Assembly (NCBI GenBank): GCA_015490315.1
Contig: WFYB01000044.1
Location: 1-10,166, forward strand
DNA from: Sulfurovum sp.
GTDB lineage: Bacteria; Campylobacterota; Campylobacteria; Campylobacterales; Sulfurovaceae
Direction of reading: 5' to 3'
Length of the DNA stretch: 10,166 bases
The notes beneath the pieces are model-generated. The model saw only the letters and a list, made by a program, of their open reading frames with translations. It searched no databases and was not told the origin of the DNA. Numbering within the stretch: position 1 is the stretch's first letter; each line of letters starts with the position of its first letter. This document shows positions 1 to 6,415 of the stretch, in pieces. Position numbers and translations under genes: made by a program.

Positions 1-1
1 A

Positions 2-715
2 ACAAATTCTGCTACAGCGATCAAGTTCAGACAATGGGCAACAAAAATACTAAAACAGTATCTCATCAAGGGCTATGCCCTAAACAAAGAGCGGCTTCAG
101 CAGCGAAAACTCCAAGAACTGGAGCAGACCATTCAGCTCATCAAGCAAGGATTGGAAAACCAGGAAATAGGTACAGCGGAAGCCAAAGGCTTCGTGGAGA
201 TCGTCAGCGATTATGCCCGAAGCTGGGCGCTGCTGCAAGGGTATGATGAGCAGAGTTTACAGGAGGTGATGCAGACTACAGAGCAGCGTTTTGTTCTGGA
301 CTATGACGAAGCGCTCGATGCTATCGCCGAGCTCAAAAGAGCGCTCATCGCAAAAGGGGAAGCCTCAGAACTTTTCGGACAGGAGAAAGCCGGAGAGTTC
401 AAAGGTAATCTGCTCAATATCTATCAGAGCTTCGGCGGGGAGGAGCTGCTGCCCTCGGTGGAACAAAAAGCGGCGAATCTCCTCTACTACATCATCAAAG
501 GGCATCCGTTTAACGACGGCAACAAACGCATCGGGGCGTACCTGTTCGTGCTTTTCCTGCACAAAAACGGCGTGCTCTACAAGCCCAACGGCGAAGCGAA
601 GATCAACGATAACGCTCTGGCATCGCTGGCGCTGCTGGTGGCAACCTCCGCACCGGAACAGAAAGATATCATCATCAAACTGATCATGAATATGCTCTAT
701 GAGGGAGAAGTATGA
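2..715 (+). CDS. RhuM-type protein with C-terminal Fic/Doc domain (5' partial)
   Basis: The frame is open from base 2, so the protein enters from outside the window; 237 codons are visible. The first visible residues (TNSATAIKFRQWATKILKQY, then LIKGYALNKERL) match the conserved core of the RhuM family (virulence protein RhuM). A helical, probably coiled-coil linker follows, then a Fic/Doc domain with the motif HPFNDGNKR encoded at 503-529. Fic enzymes move AMP or another phosphate-containing group onto target proteins, whereas Doc phosphorylates EF-Tu. The loop here has Lys where AMP-transferring Fic proteins usually have Gly (GNGR), as in Doc (DANKR), and lacks the second Arg. The internal TTG at 152 lies inside the conserved protein and is not the start. 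The stop overlaps the hsdS start (ATGA, 712-715), so the two are probably translationally coupled. The family call is firm; the chemistry is inferred. Confidence 0.88.
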   Translation, partial: TNSATAIKFRQWATKILKQYLIKGYALNKERLQQRKLQELEQTIQLIKQGLENQEIGTAEAKGFVEIVSDYARSWALLQGYDEQSLQEVMQTTEQRFVLDYDEALDAIAELKRALIAKGEASELFGQEKAGEFKGNLLNIYQSFGGEELLPSVEQKAANLLYYIIKGHPFNDGNKRIGAYLFVLFLHKNGVLYKPNGEAKINDNALASLALLVATSAPEQKDIIIKLIMNMLYEGEV

Positions 716-2019
716 TGTCGGTTAGAGAGGGGTATAAGAAGACAGAAGTTGGGGTGATTCCTGAGGATTGGGAGGTTGCTCGTATTGGTGATTATTGTGA
801 TATATTAGATAATAAGAGAATACCTTTAAGTTCAGAAGTTCGTGCTAACATGCAAGGAAGTATCCCTTATTACGGTGCAAATGGCGTACTTGATTATATT
901 GATGAGTATATTTTTGATGAAGAATTAGTCCTTCTTGCAGAAGATGGTGGTAATTTTAGTGATTATAAAACTCGACCAATTGCATATATGATTGTAGGAA
1001 AAAGTTGGGTCAATAACCACGCTCATATTCTAAGAGCAAAAAATGGGCAGAATCATTTCCTTTATTACTCATTAGTTCATAAAAATATCACAGCATATAT
1101 CAATGGTGGCACAAGAGCAAAATTAAATCGTGGAGAATTAATAAAGATACCCCTTGCCAAGCCACCCCTCCCAGAACAACAAAAAATCGCCGCCATCCTC
1201 GCCAGTGTCGATAACAAGATAGAGGTCATCGACGCGCAGATAGCCAAAACCGAAACACTCAAAAAAGGGCTGATGCAAAAGCTCCTTAGCGAAGGTATCG
1301 GGCATATGAGAGCCGTTAAGTCAGACGACAACTGCTTGTCGTCTGTAGGCTCGGAACCAGAGGCGTTGTGCGAAAGCACCGCCGACGGCTTCAAGGAGAG
1401 TGAGATCGGAAGGATACCGAAGGAGTGGGAGGTTGCATCTCTTGATTCTTGTACAGATTTAATCAAGGATGGAACTCACGGCAGTCATAAAGATGTATCT
1501 AACGGTATCCCTTTATTGAGTGCTAAGGATATTGATAATGGAAAAGTTTTAATTCCAAATGATTGCAGAAAAGTAAGCTTTGATGATTTTAATAATATAC
1601 ATAAAAACTATAAAATACAGAATAATGATTTGCTTTTAACTGTCGTTGGAACATTAGGTCGTATTGCATTAGTAAAAAATTATTATAAAAATTTCACATT
1701 GCAAAGAAGTGTAGCCATAATTAGAAGTAGCAGAAAAATTGTTCCTGAATATCTGTATTATACTTGTGAGTCAGAGTACTTTCAAAAACAACTTAAGCTA
1801 CGCTCTAATGCCTCAGCTCAAGCAGGAGTGTATTTGGGAGAGCTGGAAAAAATAAAAATTCCTATACCTCCAATAAAAGAACAAAAACAAATTGCCAAAA
1901 TCCTCTCCACCACCGATGACAAACTCGACACCCTCCGAGCCAAAAAAGAGAAGTACGAAACACTCAAAAAGGGCTTGATGCAGAAACTGCTGACGGGGGA
2001 AGTGAGGGTGAAGGTATGA
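712..2019 (+). CDS. hsdS: Type I restriction-modification specificity subunit HsdS
   Basis: This is the DNA-recognition subunit that pairs with HsdM for methylation and with HsdR for cleavage. The 435 aa form the usual two half-repeats. Target recognition domain 1 (about residues 15-150) opens with TEVGVIPEDWEV and is followed by conserved PPLPEQQKIAAIL (151-163) and a helix ending KKGLMQKLL. Domain 2 (about 230-385) opens with SEIGRIPKEWEV and is followed by PPIKEQKQIAKIL and LKKGLMQKLLTGEV. The two recognition domains are coded by visibly AT-rich DNA, while the conserved helices are richer in GC, a common sign of domain exchange. A 30-40 residue spacer between the halves (about 195-228) contains two hairpin-forming segments. 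A GGGAG ribosome binding site lies at 703-707; a second ATG at 715 is an equally possible start. Target sequences cannot be predicted from this. Confidence 0.95.
   Translation: MMSVREGYKKTEVGVIPEDWEVARIGDYCDILDNKRIPLSSEVRANMQGSIPYYGANGVLDYIDEYIFDEELVLLAEDGGNFSDYKTRPIAYMIVGKSWVNNHAHILRAKNGQNHFLYYSLVHKNITAYINGGTRAKLNRGELIKIPLAKPPLPEQQKIAAILASVDNKIEVIDAQIAKTETLKKGLMQKLLSEGIGHMRAVKSDDNCLSSVGSEPEALCESTADGFKESEIGRIPKEWEVASLDSCTDLIKDGTHGSHKDVSNGIPLLSAKDIDNGKVLIPNDCRKVSFDDFNNIHKNYKIQNNDLLLTVVGTLGRIALVKNYYKNFTLQRSVAIIRSSRKIVPEYLYYTCESEYFQKQLKLRSNASAQAGVYLGELEKIKIPIPPIKEQKQIAKILSTTDDKLDTLRAKKEKYETLKKGLMQKLLTGEVRVKV
1322..1383 (+). repeat. Two tandem hairpin-forming segments inside the hsdS spacer
   Basis: The first segment has perfect 10-bp arms CAGACGACAA (1322-1331) and TTGTCGTCTG (1336-1345) around the loop CTGC. 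The second has GGCG + GTGC (1362-1365, 1368-1371) pairing with GCAC + CGCC (1376-1383), closed by a GAAA tetraloop and interrupted only by a TT bulge. Both lie in frame in the region coding for the link between the two HsdS halves, where the protein tolerates length change. They may be remains of a small palindromic repeat inserted in frame. Confidence 0.6.
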
Positions 2020-2027
2020 AAAAAGTA

Positions 2028-2036
2028 TGGTATAAT
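2028..2036 (+). promoter_or_regulatory. Extended -10 promoter of the toxin-antitoxin pair
   Basis: TGG followed by a perfect TATAAT (2031-2036) fits an extended -10 element. It lies just after the hsdS stop and about 30 bases before the antitoxin ATG. No good -35 box is seen, which is usual with extended -10 promoters and in Campylobacterota. Confidence 0.65.
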
Positions 2037-2039
2037 ACT

Positions 2040-2057
2040 CTTAAAAGTACTTTTAAG
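2040..2057. promoter_or_regulatory. Perfect 18-bp palindrome, likely antitoxin operator
   Basis: CTTAAAAGTACTTTTAAG is its own reverse complement over 18 bases. It starts 3 bases after the TATAAT box, so it covers the expected transcription start, and its right end overlaps the antitoxin Shine-Dalgarno AAGGA (2055-2059). Phd/YefM antitoxins, alone or with toxin, bind palindromes at their own promoters. The placement fits autoregulation; binding is inferred. Confidence 0.65.
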
Positions 2058-2065
2058 GATACACT

Positions 2066-2320
2066 ATGACAGTCACAGGAAGCGAAGTGAAAACAAAAGG
2101 GGTCTCACTCTTTGAAAAGCTGCTTGATGGCTTTGGCGAGGTGATCATCAATGTCCGGGGCAAGGACAAGTTCTGCGTCATCCCGTATGAAGAGTATGAA
2201 GCCTACAGGGCTTACAAGCTGGAGCAGGCCCACAAAGAGGTGATGGCAGATATCGAAAAAGGAAAGTACCACACCGATCCCAACCGTCATTTTGCCGCTA
2301 TCGAAGAAGCTTTAAAATAA
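2066..2320 (+). CDS. Type II antitoxin, Phd/YefM family
   Basis: This 84-aa protein opens with a short N-terminal DNA-binding-type region, then shows the Phd/YefM-like core KTKGVSLFEKLLDGFGEVIINVRGKDKF with CVIPYEEYEAYRAYK. The charged C-terminal tail (about residues 50-84) would wrap the toxin. It should neutralise the RelE-type product of the next gene and repress their shared promoter through the palindrome at 2040-2057. AAGGA (2055-2059) lies 6 bases before the ATG, which supports this start. The stop is followed 13 bases later by the toxin ATG. The pair sits between hsdS and hsdR, interrupting the usual hsd order. The family assignment rests on sequence features and on the toxin partner. 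Confidence 0.85.
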   Translation: MTVTGSEVKTKGVSLFEKLLDGFGEVIINVRGKDKFCVIPYEEYEAYRAYKLEQAHKEVMADIEKGKYHTDPNRHFAAIEEALK

Positions 2321-2335
2321 GAAGCTTTAAAAGAT
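2306..2335 (+). repeat. Tandem 15-bp duplication at the antitoxin-toxin junction
   Basis: GAAGCTTTAAAATAA (2306-2320) is followed directly by GAAGCTTTAAAAGAT (2321-2335); 13 of 15 bases agree and the first 12 are identical. The first copy codes the antitoxin C-terminus and stop. The second forms the whole gap and the first two bases of the toxin start codon, leaving the toxin with only a weak ribosome binding site of its own. Confidence 0.7.
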
Positions 2336-2606
2336 GATTGAGATACGCTTCGCCGAGGGCTATGAGAAGAAGGCTATCAAGTTTTTCAAAAAGCACAAAG
2401 ATATCTATCCCCAATACAAAAAAACAGTAGAGATCCTCAGCCGAGATCCATACCACCCATCTTTGCGTCTGCATAAATTGCAAGGGAGACTGAGTGCATA
2501 TCACTCTGTCTCTATCAATATGAAATACCGCATAGTCATAGACTTCATCATCCAAAACGATGTGATCACACTGATCGATATAGGGAGTCACAATGATGTT
2601 TACTAA
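2334..2606 (+). CDS. Type II toxin, RelE/ParE superfamily (mRNA interferase-like)
   Basis: This 90-aa protein shows the compact RelE/ParE-fold pattern: an N-terminal strand (IEIRFAEGYEKKAIKFFKKH), two helices with repeated basic residues, then the segment DPYHPSLRLHKLQGRLSAYH, the strand SVSINMKYRIVIDFI, and a C-terminal LIDIGSHNDVY. HPSLRLHKLQG and the ending DIGSHxxVY are typical of the RelE/StbE (YafQ-like) subgroup, whose members cut mRNA on the ribosome. The C-terminal His is a plausible catalytic residue. The gene follows the Phd/YefM-type antitoxin by 13 bases with little ribosome binding site of its own, so it is probably translated from the shared message at a lower level. Activity as an RNase rather than a gyrase poison is inferred from the subgroup. 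Confidence 0.87.
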   Translation: MIEIRFAEGYEKKAIKFFKKHKDIYPQYKKTVEILSRDPYHPSLRLHKLQGRLSAYHSVSINMKYRIVIDFIIQNDVITLIDIGSHNDVY

Positions 2607-2630
2607 AGTAACGGACATTATTCCAACTAT

Positions 2631-2681
2631 TGGAGGCGGGGTTTCAACCCCACACAGTACGGGACTGAAGTCCCGTCTCCT
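2631..2681. repeat. REP/BIME-like pair of inverted palindromic units
   Basis: Unit A (2631-2655) reads TGGAGGCGGGGTTTCAACCC then CCACAC-type bases. Unit B (2657-2681), read on the minus strand, is AGGAGACGGGACTTCAGTCC then CGTAC. Each forms a stem around TC (GGGGTT/AACCCC and GGGACT/AGTCCC), and the stem differences between units compensate each other. Two such units head to head, each with a GGAG(G/A)C lead, look like a bacterial interspersed mosaic element of REP sequences, which are mobilised by REP-associated tyrosine transposases (RAYT). No transposase gene is in the window. The pair lies between the toxin stop and hsdR and could also slow transcription or protect RNA ends. Confidence 0.65.
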
Positions 2682-2720
2682 GATTGAAAAAGCATACCGT
2701 ATTACTATCAAAGGAAGAGG

Positions 2721-5636
2721 ATGAGCGAATACACCCAATCCGAACTCCCGGCTATCGAGCTCCTCCAAAAGCTCGGCTATGAACACCTCGATGCCAAAGG
2801 CGCGATGAGCGATGTCGTGCTGCAAGAGCGGCTCGAGAAAGCCCTGATGCGCCTCAACCCCTGGCTGAGTGAAAACAATCTTCACAAGGTCATCAAAAAG
2901 ATACACTCGACGGGCGGCAGCAGCCTGATGGAGACAAACGCCGCCATCCACCATCTCATCACCAGAGCCGATGCCTACACGCTCAAGCCCACGCCGGACG
3001 AGCACCCTGTTCCCGTCAAGTTCATAGACTTCGAGAACATCGAGAACAACGATTTCCTCGTCGTGAACCAGATGAAGTTCAAAGGAGAGCGAGCCAACTC
3101 CATCCCCGACATCGTGCTCTTTGTCAACGGGCTGCCGCTGGCGGTCATAGAAGCCAAGAACCAGACGGTGGATATTACCGACATTCCAGACCTGCTCTAC
3201 TATCAGGAAAACTCTCCCAAGCTCTTCTACTACAATCAGGTCTGCGCCGCCATCAACCGCGTCAACGCCCTCTACGGCACCATCGAGAGCCCGATGGAGT
3301 TCTACTCGAAGTTCAACGAAGCACCCAACGATGAACTCAAAGCATTGATAAATGATAGAGAGATCACCCCGCAGGATATCATGCTCTACAACCTCTTCAA
3401 GCCCGAGAAATTTCTCGACATCATCAAGTACTTCGTCATCTTTGAAGTGGTCGAGGGCAAAACCATCAAGAAACTGCCGCGCTACCAGCAGCTCAGAGCG
3501 GTCAACAAGATCGTCCACCGCCTCAAGACCGAACACAAAGGCGGGGTCGTCTGGCACACGCAGGGCTCCGGCAAATCGATCACGATGATCTACCTCGCCA
3601 CCAAGCTCAGAGCACAGAACAGCGGATTTGACAATCCAACGATACTGGTCGTCACGGACAGGATAGACCTCGACAATCAGATCAGCTCCACCTTCAGACG
3701 CACAGGCTTTCCCAACCCCATACAGGCAAGCTCCATATCCCACCTCAAAAGCCTGCTCAAAGACAGCTACGGCAAGACCCTGATGACGACCATCCACAAG
3801 TTCCAGGAGCGGGCTGAAGAGCAGAAAGAGCCGGAGGTACTCAGTGACAAGGAGAATATCTTTGTCCTCATCGATGAAGCGCACAGGAGCCAGTACGGTC
3901 TGACGGCTGCCTATATGAGACAGTCGCTTCCCAACGCCAAGTTCATCGCCTTTACAGGCACGCCTATCGACAAAGAGAGCAAATCGACGCTCAGGGAGTT
4001 CTACGGCGGTGACTACATCGACAAGTACACCATCAAGCAGTCCGTAGCCGACGGCAATACCCTGCCGATCCTTTATGAGACGGGACTGCCCAAGCTTTTC
4101 ATCGAAAAGGAACAGATGGATGAAGTCTTCGGTAAAGTCTTCGAGGGTGTCAGTGAAGAGAAGCAGGGATACCTCAAAAAGAAATCGACCTCGCTCGATA
4201 TCGTACTGCTGGCTGAACAGCGGGTCAAAGAGATAGCCAAACATATCGTAGAGCACTACAGCAAAAAAATCTATCCGGACGGATTTAAGGGGATGATCGT
4301 CTGCCACAACCGAAAGCAGGCGATCGCCTACAAAAAAGCGCTTGATGCACTGACCGAGCTCGGACTCAACCCCTACACTTCCAAAGTGGTGATGAGCTTC
4401 GATACCAAGAAAGACCCCAAGGAGTACTTCGAACTGGCGACGCCCCAGGAGGAGATCAAGCAAACCATCGAGGATTTCAAGCTGCCCTTTGGGGATGAGA
4501 GCGACAAGAGCAGAGCCGGACGCAAGCAGTATGACAACACCGCCTTTTTGATCGTGAGTGATATGCTGCTGACAGGCTATGACGCGCCGATACTCCAAAC
4601 CCTCTATCTGGACAAGGTACTCAAAGAGCACAATCTCCTGCAAGCCATCGCCAGGGTCAACAGGGTGCGCAAAGGCAAGTATGCGGGGTATGTCGTGGAC
4701 TATGTAGGGATCACCAAGCATCTGGTCGAGGCGCTGGAGATATTCTCGGGTGATCTTGAACCAAGCGATGTGATGAAAGATATTGAAACCGAAAAGACTG
4801 TGCTGGAGAACAGACATACCAAGATGGTCAACTTCTTCAAGAAGATCAAATATGACAGACACACACAAAGAGATGACTTCATTCTCAAAGCGATAGAGTA
4901 TCTCCAACCGCAGGATATCAAGGAGAAGTTCAAAGAACTGCTGCGTGACTTCAACAAGTCGATGGATATCGTGCTGCCTGATGCGTTTGCCACACGCTTC
5001 GAGTACGACTTCACCCTCTTCAATGAGATCAAGCTGATAATACGGGATGAGAAAGAGAAGATCACCAAAGAGGAGAGCCGTAAGCTTCAGATGATCATCG
5101 ATGAGCATCTGCGAAGCAAAGGCATCGAATACCTGCTGGATGAGCCGGTCGATATCTCCGACTACAGGCAGTTTAGGGATGAGCTGACAAAAGCGGGCAG
5201 CCATTCACCGCTGGACAAAGCCAAAGCCATCATCAAAGCCAACGAGAAGGAGCACCCCGAACTGGCTCTGGAGCTTTCGGAGCTGCTGGAGAAGATACTT
5301 CACGAGCGTAAAAGCGACAGGAAACAGGCGGCAGCGGATCTGCTGAGCCAGATGGAGGAGCTCATCAAGCGACACAAAGAGCGATATACCAAAGCGGGGC
5401 TGGGAGATGAAAGCCAGCTGGTCGTCTATAACATCGTCGAGCCCCTCTGCGACAAGCCTACGGAGCTGACACTTGAGATCTACGAAGTACTCGACGAGTT
5501 CCTTGCCAATCCTGCCGTCTATACCAAAAGCACCGCGCAAAAAGAGATGCGCAACAAGATCAAGCCGCTATTGGCTCAGTACGTCATCGACAAGAAGATC
5601 TCCAAAGAGATCGTCCAGAAGCTGGTGGAGGCGTGA
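2721..5636 (+). CDS. hsdR: Type I restriction enzyme motor/nuclease subunit HsdR
   Basis: This 971-aa subunit translocates and cuts unmethylated DNA as part of the HsdR-HsdM-HsdS complex. The N-terminal nuclease domain has the PD-(D/E)xK pattern with Asp130 and Glu144-Ala-Lys146 (SIPDIVLF, AVIEAKN). The superfamily 2 helicase motor follows: Walker A QGSGKS (281-286), DEAH box IDEAH (384-388), FTGTP (411-415), a later SDMLLTGYDAP (613-623) and the motif VI-like QAIARVNR (641-648). The remaining C-terminal part is helical and would contact the methylase core. The length is normal for the family and all key residues are present, so the gene looks intact. AAGGA (2711-2715) precedes the ATG. There is no clear promoter in the 114-base gap, so read-through from the toxin-antitoxin promoter is possible. 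The stop abuts the next gene's GTG. Confidence 0.96.
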   Translation: MSEYTQSELPAIELLQKLGYEHLDAKGAMSDVVLQERLEKALMRLNPWLSENNLHKVIKKIHSTGGSSLMETNAAIHHLITRADAYTLKPTPDEHPVPVKFIDFENIENNDFLVVNQMKFKGERANSIPDIVLFVNGLPLAVIEAKNQTVDITDIPDLLYYQENSPKLFYYNQVCAAINRVNALYGTIESPMEFYSKFNEAPNDELKALINDREITPQDIMLYNLFKPEKFLDIIKYFVIFEVVEGKTIKKLPRYQQLRAVNKIVHRLKTEHKGGVVWHTQGSGKSITMIYLATKLRAQNSGFDNPTILVVTDRIDLDNQISSTFRRTGFPNPIQASSISHLKSLLKDSYGKTLMTTIHKFQERAEEQKEPEVLSDKENIFVLIDEAHRSQYGLTAAYMRQSLPNAKFIAFTGTPIDKESKSTLREFYGGDYIDKYTIKQSVADGNTLPILYETGLPKLFIEKEQMDEVFGKVFEGVSEEKQGYLKKKSTSLDIVLLAEQRVKEIAKHIVEHYSKKIYPDGFKGMIVCHNRKQAIAYKKALDALTELGLNPYTSKVVMSFDTKKDPKEYFELATPQEEIKQTIEDFKLPFGDESDKSRAGRKQYDNTAFLIVSDMLLTGYDAPILQTLYLDKVLKEHNLLQAIARVNRVRKGKYAGYVVDYVGITKHLVEALEIFSGDLEPSDVMKDIETEKTVLENRHTKMVNFFKKIKYDRHTQRDDFILKAIEYLQPQDIKEKFKELLRDFNKSMDIVLPDAFATRFEYDFTLFNEIKLIIRDEKEKITKEESRKLQMIIDEHLRSKGIEYLLDEPVDISDYRQFRDELTKAGSHSPLDKAKAIIKANEKEHPELALELSELLEKILHERKSDRKQAAADLLSQMEELIKRHKERYTKAGLGDESQLVVYNIVEPLCDKPTELTLEIYEVLDEFLANPAVYTKSTAQKEMRNKIKPLLAQYVIDKKISKEIVQKLVEA

Positions 5637-6332
5637 GTGTATAGCGTAGTGTACGGCACACAGACCATAGCATACGACATCGTCCGCAAGCCTACACTCA
5701 AGAACACCTATATCAATGTAGATAGAGAGGGCGTGACCGTCAAAGCCGGCAACAGGGTAAGCGAGCAAGAGATAGAAGCCTTTGTACTCAAAAAGGCTGC
5801 TTGGATACTGCGGCACCTGCAATCCTACCAAGCCAGAGCGGAAGAAGGAGAGATACGGACAGGCTCACGGCTCTACTATCTGGGCAAGAGCTACTATGTG
5901 GAACACATCAAAGAGGAACGCAGTAACATCGAAGTGAAGTTCACCCACGCGAAGTTTATCATCAAAGCTCCCCAAAAGGTTTCTCAGGCAGCACTCCATC
6001 AGGCAGTCGATGCCTTCTACAAAGAGAAAGCTGCCAAGAAGATCCTACCGCTGGCAAAGAAGTGGTCAGAGCAGATGGGGCTCTCCCCTGCTCATATCAG
6101 CTTCCGGAAAGCGAACAAACGCTGGGGCTCCTGCTCCCATACCAACCGTATCTCATTCAACTATCAGCTGATGAAGCTACCCACATCATGCATAGAGTAT
6201 GTCGTCGTGCACGAGCTGGCACATATACGTCACAAAAACCACTCTGCCGAGTTCTGGGCACTGGTCGGAAAGTATATGCCGGAGTATCGCAAGATGGAGG
6301 AGCAGATCAAGAGCTTTGAAAAGAAGTTTTAA
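5637..6332 (+). CDS. YgjP/SprT-like zinc metallopeptidase (M48/DUF45)
   Basis: This 231-aa protein has the zinc site HELAH (192-196) followed after five residues by His202 in RHKNHSAEFW, i.e. HExxHx5H, and the family marker KRWGSCS (161-167). This is the YgjP-like metallopeptidase group (DUF45, SprT-like fold) of soluble cytoplasmic proteins. The GTG start directly follows the hsdR TGA with no gap, and GGAG at 5627-5630 serves as its ribosome binding site; the first in-frame ATG is far inside. Such genes are often found next to hsdR, but their target and any role in restriction are not established. Possible jobs are HsdR turnover or an unrelated housekeeping protease carried along; the coupling itself is directly visible. 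No terminator follows. Confidence 0.9.
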   Translation: MYSVVYGTQTIAYDIVRKPTLKNTYINVDREGVTVKAGNRVSEQEIEAFVLKKAAWILRHLQSYQARAEEGEIRTGSRLYYLGKSYYVEHIKEERSNIEVKFTHAKFIIKAPQKVSQAALHQAVDAFYKEKAAKKILPLAKKWSEQMGLSPAHISFRKANKRWGSCSHTNRISFNYQLMKLPTSCIEYVVVHELAHIRHKNHSAEFWALVGKYMPEYRKMEEQIKSFEKKF

Positions 6333-6374
6333 TCTTTTGCTACTTAACGCACACTATTCTTTCACTTTTGGGCA

Positions 6375-6380
6375 TATAAT
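6375..6380 (+). promoter_or_regulatory. -10 box for the flavoprotein gene
   Basis: A perfect TATAAT lies in an AT-rich gap 35 bases before the ATG at 6416. The -35 position (around 6352-6357) is poor, as is common in Campylobacterota. The 83-base gap and a fresh ribosome binding site indicate a new transcription unit after the restriction locus. Confidence 0.5.
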
Positions 6381-6415
6381 GATGCTATATAAATACATAA
6401 ACAAAAGGATATCTC

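Noticed and set aside
2684..2711. TTGAAA plus a TATCAA-like box as an hsdR promoter
   Set aside because: The -10 candidate overlaps the ribosome binding site, so transcripts would start at or after it; not credible.
2298..5204. Open frame of 968 codons on the minus strand opposite hsdR
   Set aside because: The + strand frame has all HsdR nuclease and helicase motifs. The minus product is a Leu/Val/Asp-rich composition with no recognisable domain, and its openness is explained by hsdR codon use.
6368..6385. Sigma-54-like GG...GC pair upstream of the flavoprotein gene
   Set aside because: The spacing between GG and GC is 11 rather than the required 10 bases, and a perfect TATAAT lies in the same place.
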